From CAZAQK01 sp964535825 (GTDB lineage: Bacteria > Pseudomonadota > Alphaproteobacteria > Rickettsiales > SXRF01): a stretch of 64,000 nt of DNA. The notes beneath the pieces were generated by a model that did no database searches, was not told where the DNA came from, and saw only the letters and a program-made list of their open reading frames with translations. Shown one piece after another: positions 8,835 through 17,359 of the stretch. Both the position numbers and the translations under genes were made by a program. The DNA lies in NCBI GenBank assembly GCA_964535825.1, contig CAZHUC010000005.1, positions 112,000 to 175,999 of the forward strand. The letters run 5' to 3'. Position 1 is the first letter of the stretch; each line of letters opens with the position of its first letter.

Positions 8835-9794
8835 ATGAAAACGCTGTCCAAAGCCGCCCTGCTTGCTGCTACCAGTTTTTTTGCTTTCTCTGCTTCCGCG
8901 CAGGAAGCAACCGATGCCCCAGCCGAAAAACCTGCTGAAGCGGCTGCCGCTGCACCAGCCGATGCAAAACCTGCTGCACCTGCAAAAAGCGGTGACTACA
9001 CGGTTATCAAAGTAGGCAGCGATGAAATTAAGAATTCTGAAGTACAGGAAGTATGGAAGAATCTTTTCACTGGCGATACCGCTCCGGATTTTTCGAGCTT
9101 TGACGAAAATATCCGCCAGAACGTACTGCGCGGCATGGTGTCTGAACGCCTGATCGCTCAGGAAGCTGCAAAAGCTGGCTATGATAAGAACGCAGAAGTG
9201 CTGAAAAAGATCGAAGCGATGAAACAGCAGGTGATCATGCAGAGCTTCATCGAAGACAAAGCAAAGAACCTTGTAGCGGAAAGAGATATCAAATCTCTCT
9301 ACAACCAGAAAGCTAAAGAAGCTAAAGGCCAGGAAGAAGTAAAAGCCCGCCACATTCTGGTATCTAACGAAGATGAAGCGAAAAAGATCGCCGAAGAGAT
9401 CAAAAAAGGCGGTGACTTCGATAAGATCGCCAAAGAAAAATCAACCGATAAAGGCTCAGGAGCACAAGGTGGCGATCTCGGCTGGTTCTCTAAAGAACGC
9501 ATGGTACCAGAATTCGCCGACGCTGCGTTCAAGCTGAAAAAAGGTGAAATATCTGAACCCGTAAAATCTGCGTTCGGCTGGCATATCATTAAACTGGAAG
9601 ATCGTCGCCCACTTGCGTTCGCAAGCTATGACGAACTGAAGGAAAGCCTGCAGGCAGAACTCACCAATAAATCTGTGCAGACCTATGTTGAAGGCCTGCT
9701 CAAAAAAGCTGACATCAAATACTACGGTGCGGATGGCAGCGAAAAACCATTCTCCCGCAGCCTTGCACCTGCAGCGGGTAGCGAAAAGCAATAA
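8835..9794 (+). CDS. Periplasmic peptidyl-prolyl isomerase, parvulin type
   Basis: Envelope foldase of the SurA/PrsA kind. The ATG at 8835 is preferred over an in-frame ATG 90 bases upstream because it has the SD AAGGA just before it and opens a clear signal peptide (MKTLSKAALLAATSFFAFSA, cleavage after SASA). The mature protein (319 residues in the precursor) begins with an Ala/Pro-rich linker, followed by a SurA-N-like helical region. A parvulin domain runs at about residues 168-262, with ARHILVSNEDEAKKIA, GGDLGWFSKERMVPEFADAA and SAFGWHIIKLEDRR. It lies between secA and argJ, a neighbourhood common in alphaproteobacteria, and a terminator follows it. Confidence 0.92.
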   Translation: MKTLSKAALLAATSFFAFSASAQEATDAPAEKPAEAAAAAPADAKPAAPAKSGDYTVIKVGSDEIKNSEVQEVWKNLFTGDTAPDFSSFDENIRQNVLRGMVSERLIAQEAAKAGYDKNAEVLKKIEAMKQQVIMQSFIEDKAKNLVAERDIKSLYNQKAKEAKGQEEVKARHILVSNEDEAKKIAEEIKKGGDFDKIAKEKSTDKGSGAQGGDLGWFSKERMVPEFADAAFKLKKGEISEPVKSAFGWHIIKLEDRRPLAFASYDELKESLQAELTNKSVQTYVEGLLKKADIKYYGADGSEKPFSRSLAPAAGSEKQ

Positions 9795-9819
9795 GCTTTT
9801 TGTATCAGCAAAAGAAACA

Positions 9820-9851
9820 GGGGATTAGTGCATAACTAATCCCCTTTCTTT
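9820..9851 (+). terminator. Rho-independent terminator after the parvulin gene
   Basis: A perfect 9-bp stem (GGGGATTAG at 9820-9828 with CTAATCCCC at 9836-9844), 7-nt loop, then TTTCTTT. It ends the parvulin transcript just ahead of argJ. Confidence 0.85.
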
Positions 9852-9863
9852 CCGAGGGTCTTT

Positions 9864-11099
9864 ATGCCAGCACTTGCGCCGTCACCTTTCACACCTTCCG
9901 AGTACCCTGCCCTGCAACCTGTTGCTGGCGTGACGCTGGCTGCAGCTGCCTGCGGCATACGTTACGAGAACCGTGTGGACGTATTGCTTGCACATTTGGA
10001 AGAAGGCACGCAAGTCGCGGGTGTGTTTACCAATTCACTCACAGCATCCGCCTCTGTGCTTGCCTGCCGTGAGTCATTGAAGTTAGGCGCGGCACGTTTG
10101 CTGGTGGTTAATTCAGGCAATTCCAATGCATTCACCGGCAAATCTGGCGATGCATCGGTTAGCCGTATCATCGAAGCGTGCGCCAAGGAATTCGGCTGCA
10201 AACCATCCGAGATATTTACTGCATCCACAGGTGTCATTGGCGAAAAATTGCCAGACAACAAGATCACCGATGCGCTTCCGGCACTAAAACAATCCCTTGC
10301 TGCTGATGATTGGGATGCGGCGGCACGCGCCATCATGACCACCGACACCTACCCGAAAATGGCAAGCGCCAGCACAGATATTGGTGGCAAGACCATTACC
10401 ATCAACGGCATCGCCAAAGGCTCAGGCATGATCGCACCTGACATGGCGACCATGCTGTCATTCGTATTCACCGATGCGAATATTCCTGCCGTGATCCTTC
10501 AGGAATTACTGGCTAAAGCGAATGACTCCACCTTCAACTGCATCAGTGTGGATGGCGACACCTCCACCAGCGATACCTTGCTGGCATTCGCCACCGGCAA
10601 GGCAGGAAATGCTGCACCAAAAGCAGCAACTGACCCTGCCCTTGCGGCTTTTGCCATTGCACTGCATGGCGTGCTGCATGAGCTGGCACAACATGTGGTA
10701 AAGGATGGTGAAGGCGCAGAAAAACTGGTGACCATCACCGTATCAGGCGCAGCCACAGAACAGGCAGCAAAACGCATCGGCATGAGCATTGCCAACTCGC
10801 CGCTGGTAAAAACAGCACTCGCCGCATCAGATGCTAACTGGGGGCGTATCGTGATGGCAGTCGGCAAAGCCGGTGAACGCGCAGACCGCGATAAGCTCGC
10901 GATTAAAATTGGTGGTGTCGTGGTAGCAGAAAAAGGGGAAGCCGCCGCAAATTATAAAGAAGCGGACATCAATGCTCATATGCAGGGACGCAATATCCTG
11001 ATCGAGGTTGATGTTGGTGTTGGAAACTGTAAGTCTACTGTCTGGACATGCGACCTGACGCACCGTTATATTGATATCAATGGGAGTTACAGGACTTAG
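9864..11099 (+). CDS. argJ: Arginine biosynthesis bifunctional protein ArgJ
   Basis: Ornithine acetyltransferase/N-acetylglutamate synthase, which recycles the acetyl group in arginine biosynthesis. The 411-residue precursor has the autocleavage site in MIAPDMATMLSF; the nucleophile formed on self-cleavage is Thr196. Other family signs are TNSLTASAS near the N-terminus, VVNSGNSNAFTG, STGVIGEKLP, TTDTYPK, ANWGRIVMAVGKAG and the C-terminal DLTHRYIDINGSYRT. The SD GAGGG lies just before the ATG. It sits directly behind the terminator of the parvulin gene, so it needs its own promoter or readthrough. Confidence 0.97.
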   Translation: MPALAPSPFTPSEYPALQPVAGVTLAAAACGIRYENRVDVLLAHLEEGTQVAGVFTNSLTASASVLACRESLKLGAARLLVVNSGNSNAFTGKSGDASVSRIIEACAKEFGCKPSEIFTASTGVIGEKLPDNKITDALPALKQSLAADDWDAAARAIMTTDTYPKMASASTDIGGKTITINGIAKGSGMIAPDMATMLSFVFTDANIPAVILQELLAKANDSTFNCISVDGDTSTSDTLLAFATGKAGNAAPKAATDPALAAFAIALHGVLHELAQHVVKDGEGAEKLVTITVSGAATEQAAKRIGMSIANSPLVKTALAASDANWGRIVMAVGKAGERADRDKLAIKIGGVVVAEKGEAAANYKEADINAHMQGRNILIEVDVGVGNCKSTVWTCDLTHRYIDINGSYRT

Positions 11100-11102
11100 A
11101 GA

Positions 11103-11450
11103 TCAGCCCTTAGCTGCAGTGCGACTTACTGTTTGCGCTTCTTCAATAAGAGCCTGCTTCGGCTTGTCAAACTTTATGTTTGGAAAACCTTGCTCTACCG
11201 CAGCGAGCAATCTACGATATTCATCCACTGTCTTGAATCCGTACATTGTCCGTCGTGTACCATCTTTCTCGCCTGTGGTTTCCAAGTGAATAACCCGAGC
11301 TTCTTGCTGACCTATTATATTGTCTACCAAGGTAGCATATGCTTCAAAATCACGGCCTTGTGTAGGCAAAGTAAACTTCACCGTGTATTTAATAATTGAA
11401 TCCGGTGGAAGTTTTTCAAGTTCTACTTTTACTAAAAATGGTTTGCTCAT
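11103..11450 (-). CDS. Hypothetical protein, 115 residues
   Basis: A small soluble protein with no signal peptide or membrane segment. The N-terminal half has alternating hydrophobic residues suggesting beta strands (FLVKVELEKLPPDSIIKYTV); the second half has helices with YGFKTVDEYRRLLAAVEQGF, then a basic, Ala-rich tail. I recognise no family. The ATG has an SD (GGAGTGG) at good distance. It is convergent with argJ (3 bp between stops) and divergent from mutT. Confidence 0.65.
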   Translation of the reverse strand: MSKPFLVKVELEKLPPDSIIKYTVKFTLPTQGRDFEAYATLVDNIIGQQEARVIHLETTGEKDGTRRTMYGFKTVDEYRRLLAAVEQGFPNIKFDKPKQALIEEAQTVSRTAAKG

Positions 11451-11528
11451 TTTCCACTCCAGTTTATATTGATTGGTACTTTATAGTCTAATGTGATGAC
11501 AAATCAACCAATAAGTTAATTATTCTTA

Positions 11529-11942
11529 ATGAAAACATTACTCGTAGTTGCTGCTGCCCTGATTAATGACAAGGACGAAGTCCTCCTCGCACAAAGGCCT
11601 GAGGGCAAGCGCCTGAGCGGGAAATGGGAGTTTCCCGGCGGCAAGGTCGAAGGCAGCGAATCACCAGAATTTGCGCTGGCGCGCGAGCTGCGCGAAGAGC
11701 TGGGTATTGAGGTGGAAGCACGCGATCTTGAGCCTTTCTGGTTCTTGTCGCATGATTACAGCAAGGAATTCAATTTCCACCTGCTGATGCCGGTCTATAC
11801 CTGCCGTATCTGGCAGGGCGAGCCTAAACCTTTATTCCATAATGCACTGATGTGGGAACTTCCGCGTGAGATGCATCATGTGGATATGATCGAAGCTGAT
11901 GCCGAGCTGGTAGAACGCTTAGCAGAATATCTGGATAATTAA
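11529..11942 (+). CDS. mutT: Nudix hydrolase, 8-oxo-dGTP diphosphatase (MutT type)
   Basis: Sanitises the nucleotide pool by hydrolysing oxidised dGTP. The 137-residue protein has a full Nudix box starting at GGKVEGSES and continuing through ALARELREELGI, with the REXXEE metal-binding core intact. KWEFPGGK before the box is typical of MutT. It is followed on the opposite strand by the methyltransferase gene, whose stop codon overlaps this one by 4 bp. Confidence 0.92.
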   Translation: MKTLLVVAAALINDKDEVLLAQRPEGKRLSGKWEFPGGKVEGSESPEFALARELREELGIEVEARDLEPFWFLSHDYSKEFNFHLLMPVYTCRIWQGEPKPLFHNALMWELPREMHHVDMIEADAELVERLAEYLDN

Positions 11943-12739
11943 TCCTTCCACGCGGTCATAGTAACTAATTCCAGAGTAGCGTTAATCCGTCCTTCCTCAT
12001 TAGAAAAATGCCGCATATAGTGATCTGCCATGGTCATGATAATGGAGCATGGCGTGAAATATTTCTGGCTGTGGATAAGTGCGTTCGCCTCTCCCATTGC
12101 GCGCAATTCTTTCAATAGCTTAAGTGGGTGATCATATTCCACACCCAGCACATCCGTATCGATCACCGGGTGGGAAAATCCCGCACGCGAAAGCAGTGAT
12201 CCCATCTCCCTCGCATCGACAAATGGTGAAATGCGCGGGCTGATGCCATCCCTTATCCCCATCTCGGCTTTTTCAAAAGAGTGGCGCAGTTCCTTCAATG
12301 TCTCGCCACCGGGTACGATAGCAATGAAGACGCCTCCCGGTTTCAATGACCGTCTTATCTGGATCAAAGCACCCGGCAAGTCATTGACCCAATGCAAAGA
12401 TCCTAAAGTTATACACAGGTCAAAACAGTTTTCGGCAAAGGGTAGGAACTCCTCATCAGCTACCAAACGGATACCGGTGATTCGCGAAGTCATATCATAC
12501 GACATATCGGACTGCACCAGTGTTTTAATACCGAAACGCCCCTTCACCACACGCCCAAACGTGCCGGCATGTGCGCCCAGATCGAGCGTGCACGGAAATT
12601 CCCTATTCAGCTCTTCCAATTTCTCGCACACACGCTGCGTCATTTCCTGTTTCAGGAAATCATCCCCACCATTCTTTGCTGCCCGCTGCCGGTGCAGGCG
12701 GACGCGTTTGCGGTTGAAAATGATCGGGTCGTTGGTCAT
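11939..12739 (-). CDS. SAM-dependent methyltransferase-fold protein, NDUFAF5/BioC-like
   Basis: A 266-residue class I methyltransferase-fold protein. It starts IIFNRKRVRLHRQRAA, the N-terminal signature of the alphaproteobacterial homologues of mitochondrial NDUFAF5, a complex I assembly factor that hydroxylates an arginine of NDUFS7. The SAM-binding motif I is TLDLGAHAGTFGR, and the post-motif region LCITLGSLHWVNDLPGAL matches the family. Whether it methylates or hydroxylates cannot be told from sequence. The mutT-methyltransferase-comF neighbourhood recurs in alphaproteobacteria. Confidence 0.85.
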   Translation of the reverse strand: MTNDPIIFNRKRVRLHRQRAAKNGGDDFLKQEMTQRVCEKLEELNREFPCTLDLGAHAGTFGRVVKGRFGIKTLVQSDMSYDMTSRITGIRLVADEEFLPFAENCFDLCITLGSLHWVNDLPGALIQIRRSLKPGGVFIAIVPGGETLKELRHSFEKAEMGIRDGISPRISPFVDAREMGSLLSRAGFSHPVIDTDVLGVEYDHPLKLLKELRAMGEANALIHSQKYFTPCSIIMTMADHYMRHFSNEEGRINATLELVTMTAWKD

Positions 12740-12817
12740 GGATATAAGGATTGGGCGATAGAAAAAATGATATTTTCCATTTATAACCTAACAGCTATAA
12801 CCCACAACCCATAACCC

Positions 12818-13516
12818 ATGCTGCTTGATCTTATCTTTCCGCCGCAATGCCTGATCTGCCGCTCACGCGTGGATGCCCATGGCACGCTCTGCCTGGAATG
12901 CTGGAAGAATGTACATTTTATTACAGAGCCTTACTGCGGATGCTGCGGCCTGCCCTTTGATTTTGACCTGGGTAATGATGCCATGTGCGGCGAATGTATC
13001 CAGAAACGCCCAGATTTTTCACGCGCAAGGGCCGCTTTTAAATATGATGACAGCAGCAGCAAGCTGGTAACAGCCCTTAAATACAATGACCAGTTGCATC
13101 TGGCATCTATCTACGGGAAATGGCTACATAAGGCAGGAAAAGAATTGCTGGCAGCAAGCGACCTGATCGTACCTGTCCCCCTGCACTGGAAGCGGTTTGC
13201 CAGCCGGCGCTACAACCAGGCCGCGTTGCTCGCTTACGCACTGGGCAAGGAGTGCGGGCTACAAGTGCTCCCTGATGCATTAAAACGCATCAAACCGACA
13301 CAGCCGCAGACCGGACTCACACGCAACGAGAGAGAAAAAAATGTGCGTGGCGCATTTGCCGTCAATCCTAAACATTTTAAGCATATTAAGGGCAAATCTA
13401 TATTACTGGTGGATGATGTACTAACCACTTCAGCTACCGTGGATCAATGCACAAGAATCTTGATGGGTCAGGACGCAGCAGCGGTTAGCGTGCTTACGCT
13501 TGCGCGTAAAATATGA
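12818..13516 (+). CDS. comF: ComF family protein (phosphoribosyltransferase fold)
   Basis: Homologue of the competence factor ComF/GntX, thought to help handle incoming single-stranded DNA. The 232-residue protein opens with a zinc-finger region (CLICRSRV, CLEC, CGCCGLPF, CGEC) and ends in a PRPP-binding type I phosphoribosyltransferase motif, ILLVDDVLTTSATVDQC. Between them lie VPVPLHWKRFASRRYNQA and QTGLTRNEREKNVRGAF, both family hallmarks. The upstream 40 bp carry a degenerate TAACCCA/CAACCCA tandem repeat and no clear SD. Confidence 0.93.
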   Translation: MLLDLIFPPQCLICRSRVDAHGTLCLECWKNVHFITEPYCGCCGLPFDFDLGNDAMCGECIQKRPDFSRARAAFKYDDSSSKLVTALKYNDQLHLASIYGKWLHKAGKELLAASDLIVPVPLHWKRFASRRYNQAALLAYALGKECGLQVLPDALKRIKPTQPQTGLTRNEREKNVRGAFAVNPKHFKHIKGKSILLVDDVLTTSATVDQCTRILMGQDAAAVSVLTLARKI

Positions 13517-13600
13517 TCATAATTTAGAAGAAAATTAACGTCTCTGGATTACTGTAATAGAAACTCCATCTGACAAAAAAATAACGCACGGGAAACATCC

Positions 13601-14383
13601 ATGACCGGATACTTCGGCAAGTCTTTATTCACTGCATTTCTAAGTATATTCATCTGTGTTGCCGCGCCTGCATTGGCGCAGGGCCAGAAAACCATTGTCA
13701 TCGCTGCTGATGAATGGTGTCCGATCAACTGTGAGGCTAATGGCAAACGGCAAGGCGTTGGTATCGACCTGGCCCGCGCGATATTCGAACCTCTGGGCTA
13801 CAAGGTCAATTACACGGTGATGCCGTGGGCGGAAGCACTCAAACAAGTTCGAGCAGGTAAAATATCAGCCGTGGTAGGCGCTAGCAGAACTGATAGCAAG
13901 TCTCTTATATTCCCTGATAATCCTATAAGCGAGGTCAGTGATAATTTTTATATCCGCACCGGTAGCCCCTGGCGATATCAAGGCCCGCATACGCTTAAGA
14001 ACCGACGTATAGGCATCACTCAGGATTACGGATATGGCGATGTCATGACCCGTTTCATTGCCCAGAATAAATTCACTGCTGATGTGTTATATGTCGCAAA
14101 AGGTACAACCCCTCTCAAAGACAATATCGATAGACTGCTGAATGGAAAGATCGACATATTGGTAGAAAGCAAGGTCGTCATGGATTACACGATCAGAAAT
14201 GAAAGACTCTCTGACAAGATCGTTTGGGCTGGAAGCGCGCCACAGGACTATGTGTATCTTGCTTTTTCTCCTGCCCTGCCACAATCCAAACAACTCGCCG
14301 CAGTCTATGATGCCGCCATACGCAGCATGAAAACCAATGGCAGACTGAAGCAGTTCTATGCTTCTTACGGCATGACACCTTAG
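13601..14383 (+). CDS. Periplasmic substrate-binding protein, SBP family 3
   Basis: A 260-residue secreted protein with a signal peptide ending APALAQG (cleavage about residue 26). The mature part has the family-3 binding-protein pattern: IVIAADEWCPINC, then GVGIDLARAIFEPLGYKV, MPWAEALKQVRAGKISAVVG and a second lobe with RRIGITQDYGYGD. Such proteins normally bind amino acids or similar small solutes. No ABC permease or ATPase is next to it, so it may act with a distant transporter or as an orphan sensor. It is convergent with the metH operon. Confidence 0.85.
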   Translation: MTGYFGKSLFTAFLSIFICVAAPALAQGQKTIVIAADEWCPINCEANGKRQGVGIDLARAIFEPLGYKVNYTVMPWAEALKQVRAGKISAVVGASRTDSKSLIFPDNPISEVSDNFYIRTGSPWRYQGPHTLKNRRIGITQDYGYGDVMTRFIAQNKFTADVLYVAKGTTPLKDNIDRLLNGKIDILVESKVVMDYTIRNERLSDKIVWAGSAPQDYVYLAFSPALPQSKQLAAVYDAAIRSMKTNGRLKQFYASYGMTP

Positions 14384-14445
14384 CAGCCGCATTCTCTCGA
14401 TTTATATGAGCGCAGTAGCGCGAGTCAGCCATGAGCGCGTTTCAT

Positions 14446-14467
14446 GCGATGTTCAGCAGAACATCGC
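14446..14467. terminator. Hairpin between convergent genes
   Basis: A perfect 9-bp stem (GCGATGTTC with GAACATCGC) and AGCA loop between the ends of the substrate-binding protein gene and metH. There is no strong U-tract on either side, so a role as a bidirectional terminator is tentative. Confidence 0.4.
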
Positions 14468-14475
14468 GGAAACAT

Positions 14476-16212
14476 TTATATATTAAAATACTTCGCCTGC
14501 GGGTGATGCACCACAATGGCCGAGGTGGAGGCCTCCGGATGCAGCTGGAATTCTTCAGAAAGTTCAATGCCTATTTTATCTGCACCGAGAAGCTTGAGTA
14601 ATATCTTCTGGTCTTCCAGACGCGGGCAGGCCGGATAACCGAACGAATAGCGCGAGCCGCGATAGCCCTGTTTCACCAGTTTCTTCAGGTCGCGCTCGTC
14701 CTCATGGCCAAAACCAAGCTCTGCACGGATGCGCTTGTGAATATATTCGGCCAAGCCCTCTGCCATCTCCACACCTAAACCGTGCAGATACAGATAATCC
14801 TGATACCGGTCGCCGGCGAACCACTGGCGTCCTATATCGGCCACGCGCTGCCCGGCAGTCACCACCTGCATGCCGATAACATCGCGCTCGCCGGAATCCA
14901 CATCACGGAAGAAATCCGCCACGCAAACGCCGCCATCTTTTTCCTGCCGCGGCAGGTTGAATCTTCCGATCTCGTTATTTCCTGATTCATCGAACAGAAT
15001 GACATCGTTGCCTTGCGACGCGCATTTGAAATAACCATACGCAGCCTTTGGCTGGATGATGTTATCCTTTTCACACTCGCCAAGCAGGCGCACAAGTATT
15101 GGCTTCACATCTGTTTCCACCCACTTCCAGTATTCTTCCAGTGACTTGCCGGATTTTTTGAAACCCCAGTGGAAGGTGTAAAGCATCTGCTCGTTGAGAT
15201 ACGGCACTAACGCCCGCATCGGCACGTTATCAATGATGCGCGCACCCCAGAATGGCGGAGTTGGCACTGCAGTTTGTTTTGCCAGCTCTTCGCGTTTTAG
15301 TTTTATCGCTTCAAGTTCTACCGGTCTTAATTCTGTGGCTGGTTTTGCTTCATGATTCGCCCAGCGCTGTTTTGCTTTTGCAGGTGTGGGCCGGTTATGT
15401 TTGCGTTTCTGTACTTCCTGTAGATAGGCGTCGAACTGCCCTGAAGCGATCTTGTTCATGAGATCAAGACCATCGAACGCATCCTGCGCATACGCCACAC
15501 GGCCCGGACCATATGCCGACACGCAATCTTCTTCCACATAGGCGCGCGTGAGCGCTGCACCACCTAATAAGATAGGCACGTCATACCCTTGCTGTGTAAG
15601 TTCTTCTAAATTCTCACGCATGATGACAGTGGATTTCACAAGCAGGCCGGAAAGCCCTACGGCATCGGGTTTATGTTCCTGCACGGCGGTGATGATATTA
15701 GAGATCGGCACTTTAATGCCGAGATTGAGCACGCGATAACCATTGTTGGTAAGAATGATATCCACCAGATTCTTGCCGATATCGTGCACGTCGCCTTTTA
15801 CCGTGGCGAGGATGATCGTCCCTTTTTGTTGCCCTTCGGTCTTTTCCATAAAAGGCTCAAGATACGCCACAGCTTTTTTCATGGTCTCGGCCGATTGCAG
15901 AACGAATGGCAGCTGCATCTTGCCTGCACCGAACAACTCACCCACCACCTTCATGCCGGAAAGCAGGATATCATTGATGATCTCAAGCGGCGGATGGGTT
16001 TTCATCGCCTCGGCCAGATCTTCTTCCAGCCCCTTCTTATCACCATCAACGATGCGGTCTTTGAGGACTTCTTCGATGGTATCGGCACGTTGTTTCTTTT
16101 CTGCGGCCGCACCTTTCCTGCCTTCGAACAAGGCAATGAAATACTGCAGCGGATCATACGGATCATCCGGCGTGCCAGCGGGTTTCTTGGGAATATGCGG
16201 ATTATCGGTCAT
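14476..16212 (-). CDS. metH: Methionine synthase, C-terminal half (cobalamin-binding and activation domains)
   Basis: The C-terminal part of cobalamin-dependent methionine synthase as a separate 578-residue protein. In order it has a short unique N-terminus, the helical cap domain (residues about 45-120), the B12-binding domain with the cobalt-ligand motif DVHDIGKNLVD and VGLSGLLVKST, then a long AdoMet-binding reactivation domain ending RAELGFG, YRGSRYSFGYPACP and LHPEASTSAIVVHHP. The homocysteine and folate domains are in the gene at 17356-19194. It is the last gene of a tightly spaced operon, only 9 bp after the K+ channel gene. Split MetH is known in some alphaproteobacteria such as Caulobacter. 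Confidence 0.95.
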   Translation of the reverse strand: MTDNPHIPKKPAGTPDDPYDPLQYFIALFEGRKGAAAEKKQRADTIEEVLKDRIVDGDKKGLEEDLAEAMKTHPPLEIINDILLSGMKVVGELFGAGKMQLPFVLQSAETMKKAVAYLEPFMEKTEGQQKGTIILATVKGDVHDIGKNLVDIILTNNGYRVLNLGIKVPISNIITAVQEHKPDAVGLSGLLVKSTVIMRENLEELTQQGYDVPILLGGAALTRAYVEEDCVSAYGPGRVAYAQDAFDGLDLMNKIASGQFDAYLQEVQKRKHNRPTPAKAKQRWANHEAKPATELRPVELEAIKLKREELAKQTAVPTPPFWGARIIDNVPMRALVPYLNEQMLYTFHWGFKKSGKSLEEYWKWVETDVKPILVRLLGECEKDNIIQPKAAYGYFKCASQGNDVILFDESGNNEIGRFNLPRQEKDGGVCVADFFRDVDSGERDVIGMQVVTAGQRVADIGRQWFAGDRYQDYLYLHGLGVEMAEGLAEYIHKRIRAELGFGHEDERDLKKLVKQGYRGSRYSFGYPACPRLEDQKILLKLLGADKIGIELSEEFQLHPEASTSAIVVHHPQAKYFNI

Positions 16213-16221
16213 GCGTGGCCT

Positions 16222-16986
16222 TTACAACCCTTCATTCGGAATATCAAGTACACGTCCGCAATGCTTGCAATGCACCGCGTCACGATCATGCAACAACAAC
16301 GCGCAATCCGGACATTTGTGGCGTACTTTATGTGGCCTGAATACTGTTTGTATGAGGCGTATGAAAAGCGACACACCGAATATCATGATGATGACCGCGA
16401 TGAGCTTGCCGCTGTCGCCTTTGAGCGTGATATCCCCAAACCCTGTGGTGGTTAGTGTGGTAACGGTAAAATACAGTGCATCGATATAGTTCTTAACATC
16501 AGAATTACTTCCAACCTGCGATTCAAAGACCACCGCCGTCATCACAAAAATAAAAATGAGCAGGTTGGTAGCGGACAGCACCACATCTTCATATCGGCGA
16601 AAGTAAGCAAAATCTGCACGCAGATGTTTAAGCACCGTGTAAGAACGCAGCAGCCTGAGCAGGCGCGCTACACGAAGGAACGCCATATTTTCATCTACTA
16701 GCGGAGCAAGTAATGAAACGATGGTGAGTATATCTGCAACACCGTAAGGGCTCACAAAAAAAGCGGTCTTATTCGCAGCAATAGTGAACCGTGCGGATAC
16801 ATCGGCAGTAACCAGCACACCCACCACCATATCCAGCCATTCGATCAATGGCGAACCGTAGAAGAATGATGAGGCAAAAAGATAAAAGATGATCAGCACA
16901 TCGAACGCAAGCATGCCATAACGGAAGCGCTTGGCACGCGTTTCGTCGCTTTCATAAAGGTATGTCAATTTCTCTTTTAATGTCAT
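16222..16986 (-). CDS. Voltage-gated-type potassium channel with C-terminal zinc ribbon
   Basis: A 254-residue six-helix channel. S4 is arginine-rich (RVARLLRLLRSYTVLKHLR), the selectivity filter is TTTGFGD within a pore loop preceded by YIDALYFTVTTLTT, and S6 ends in FIRLIQTVFRPHKV. The C-terminus carries two CxxC pairs (CPDC and CKHC), a zinc-ribbon-like tail. The ATG at 16986 is chosen over an upstream in-frame start because the longer form would run through the rhodanese gene; there is 1 bp between the rhodanese stop and this ATG. Its place between the two halves of metH is unexplained. Confidence 0.85.
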   Translation of the reverse strand: MTLKEKLTYLYESDETRAKRFRYGMLAFDVLIIFYLFASSFFYGSPLIEWLDMVVGVLVTADVSARFTIAANKTAFFVSPYGVADILTIVSLLAPLVDENMAFLRVARLLRLLRSYTVLKHLRADFAYFRRYEDVVLSATNLLIFIFVMTAVVFESQVGSNSDVKNYIDALYFTVTTLTTTGFGDITLKGDSGKLIAVIIMIFGVSLFIRLIQTVFRPHKVRHKCPDCALLLHDRDAVHCKHCGRVLDIPNEGL

Positions 16987-16987
16987 A

Positions 16988-17359
16988 TCAGCCACGCACC
17001 ACCGGGAATCCACGTTCATTCCAGCCGCGCCAACCACCGGCCATGGAAAGCACATTGGTATAACCCATTTTTTGCAGCGCATCTGCGGCAAGCGCCGAAC
17101 GATAACCGCCACCGCAATAAAGCACCATCGGCGTCGCTTTATCCGGCACTTTGGATTCGATATAACATTCAATAATACCCTTGCTCAGGTGCACACTACC
17201 CGGAATATTTCCCGCTGCGAATTCTGATTCTTCACGCGTATCAATGAGCAAGAATGGAACGGACTTCTGCATGTTCGCCAGCACTTCTTCCGCACTGATC
17301 TCACGGATGCGCGTCTTTGCATCATCCACCAAAGTTAAGAAGGCCGAATTATGGTTCAT
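16988..17359 (-). CDS. Rhodanese-like sulfurtransferase
   Basis: A single-domain rhodanese of 123 residues. The active-site loop is YCGGGYRSALAA, with the catalytic cysteine that carries the persulfide; LLIDTREESEFAAGNIPGS is the CH2A motif, and MAGGWRGWNERGFPV the C-terminal signature. Its ATG overlaps the stop codon of the MetH N-terminal gene by 4 bp (ATGA), so translation is coupled. A link to sulfur-amino-acid metabolism is plausible from context but not shown. Confidence 0.9.
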   Translation of the reverse strand: MNHNSAFLTLVDDAKTRIREISAEEVLANMQKSVPFLLIDTREESEFAAGNIPGSVHLSKGIIECYIESKVPDKATPMVLYCGGGYRSALAADALQKMGYTNVLSMAGGWRGWNERGFPVVRG

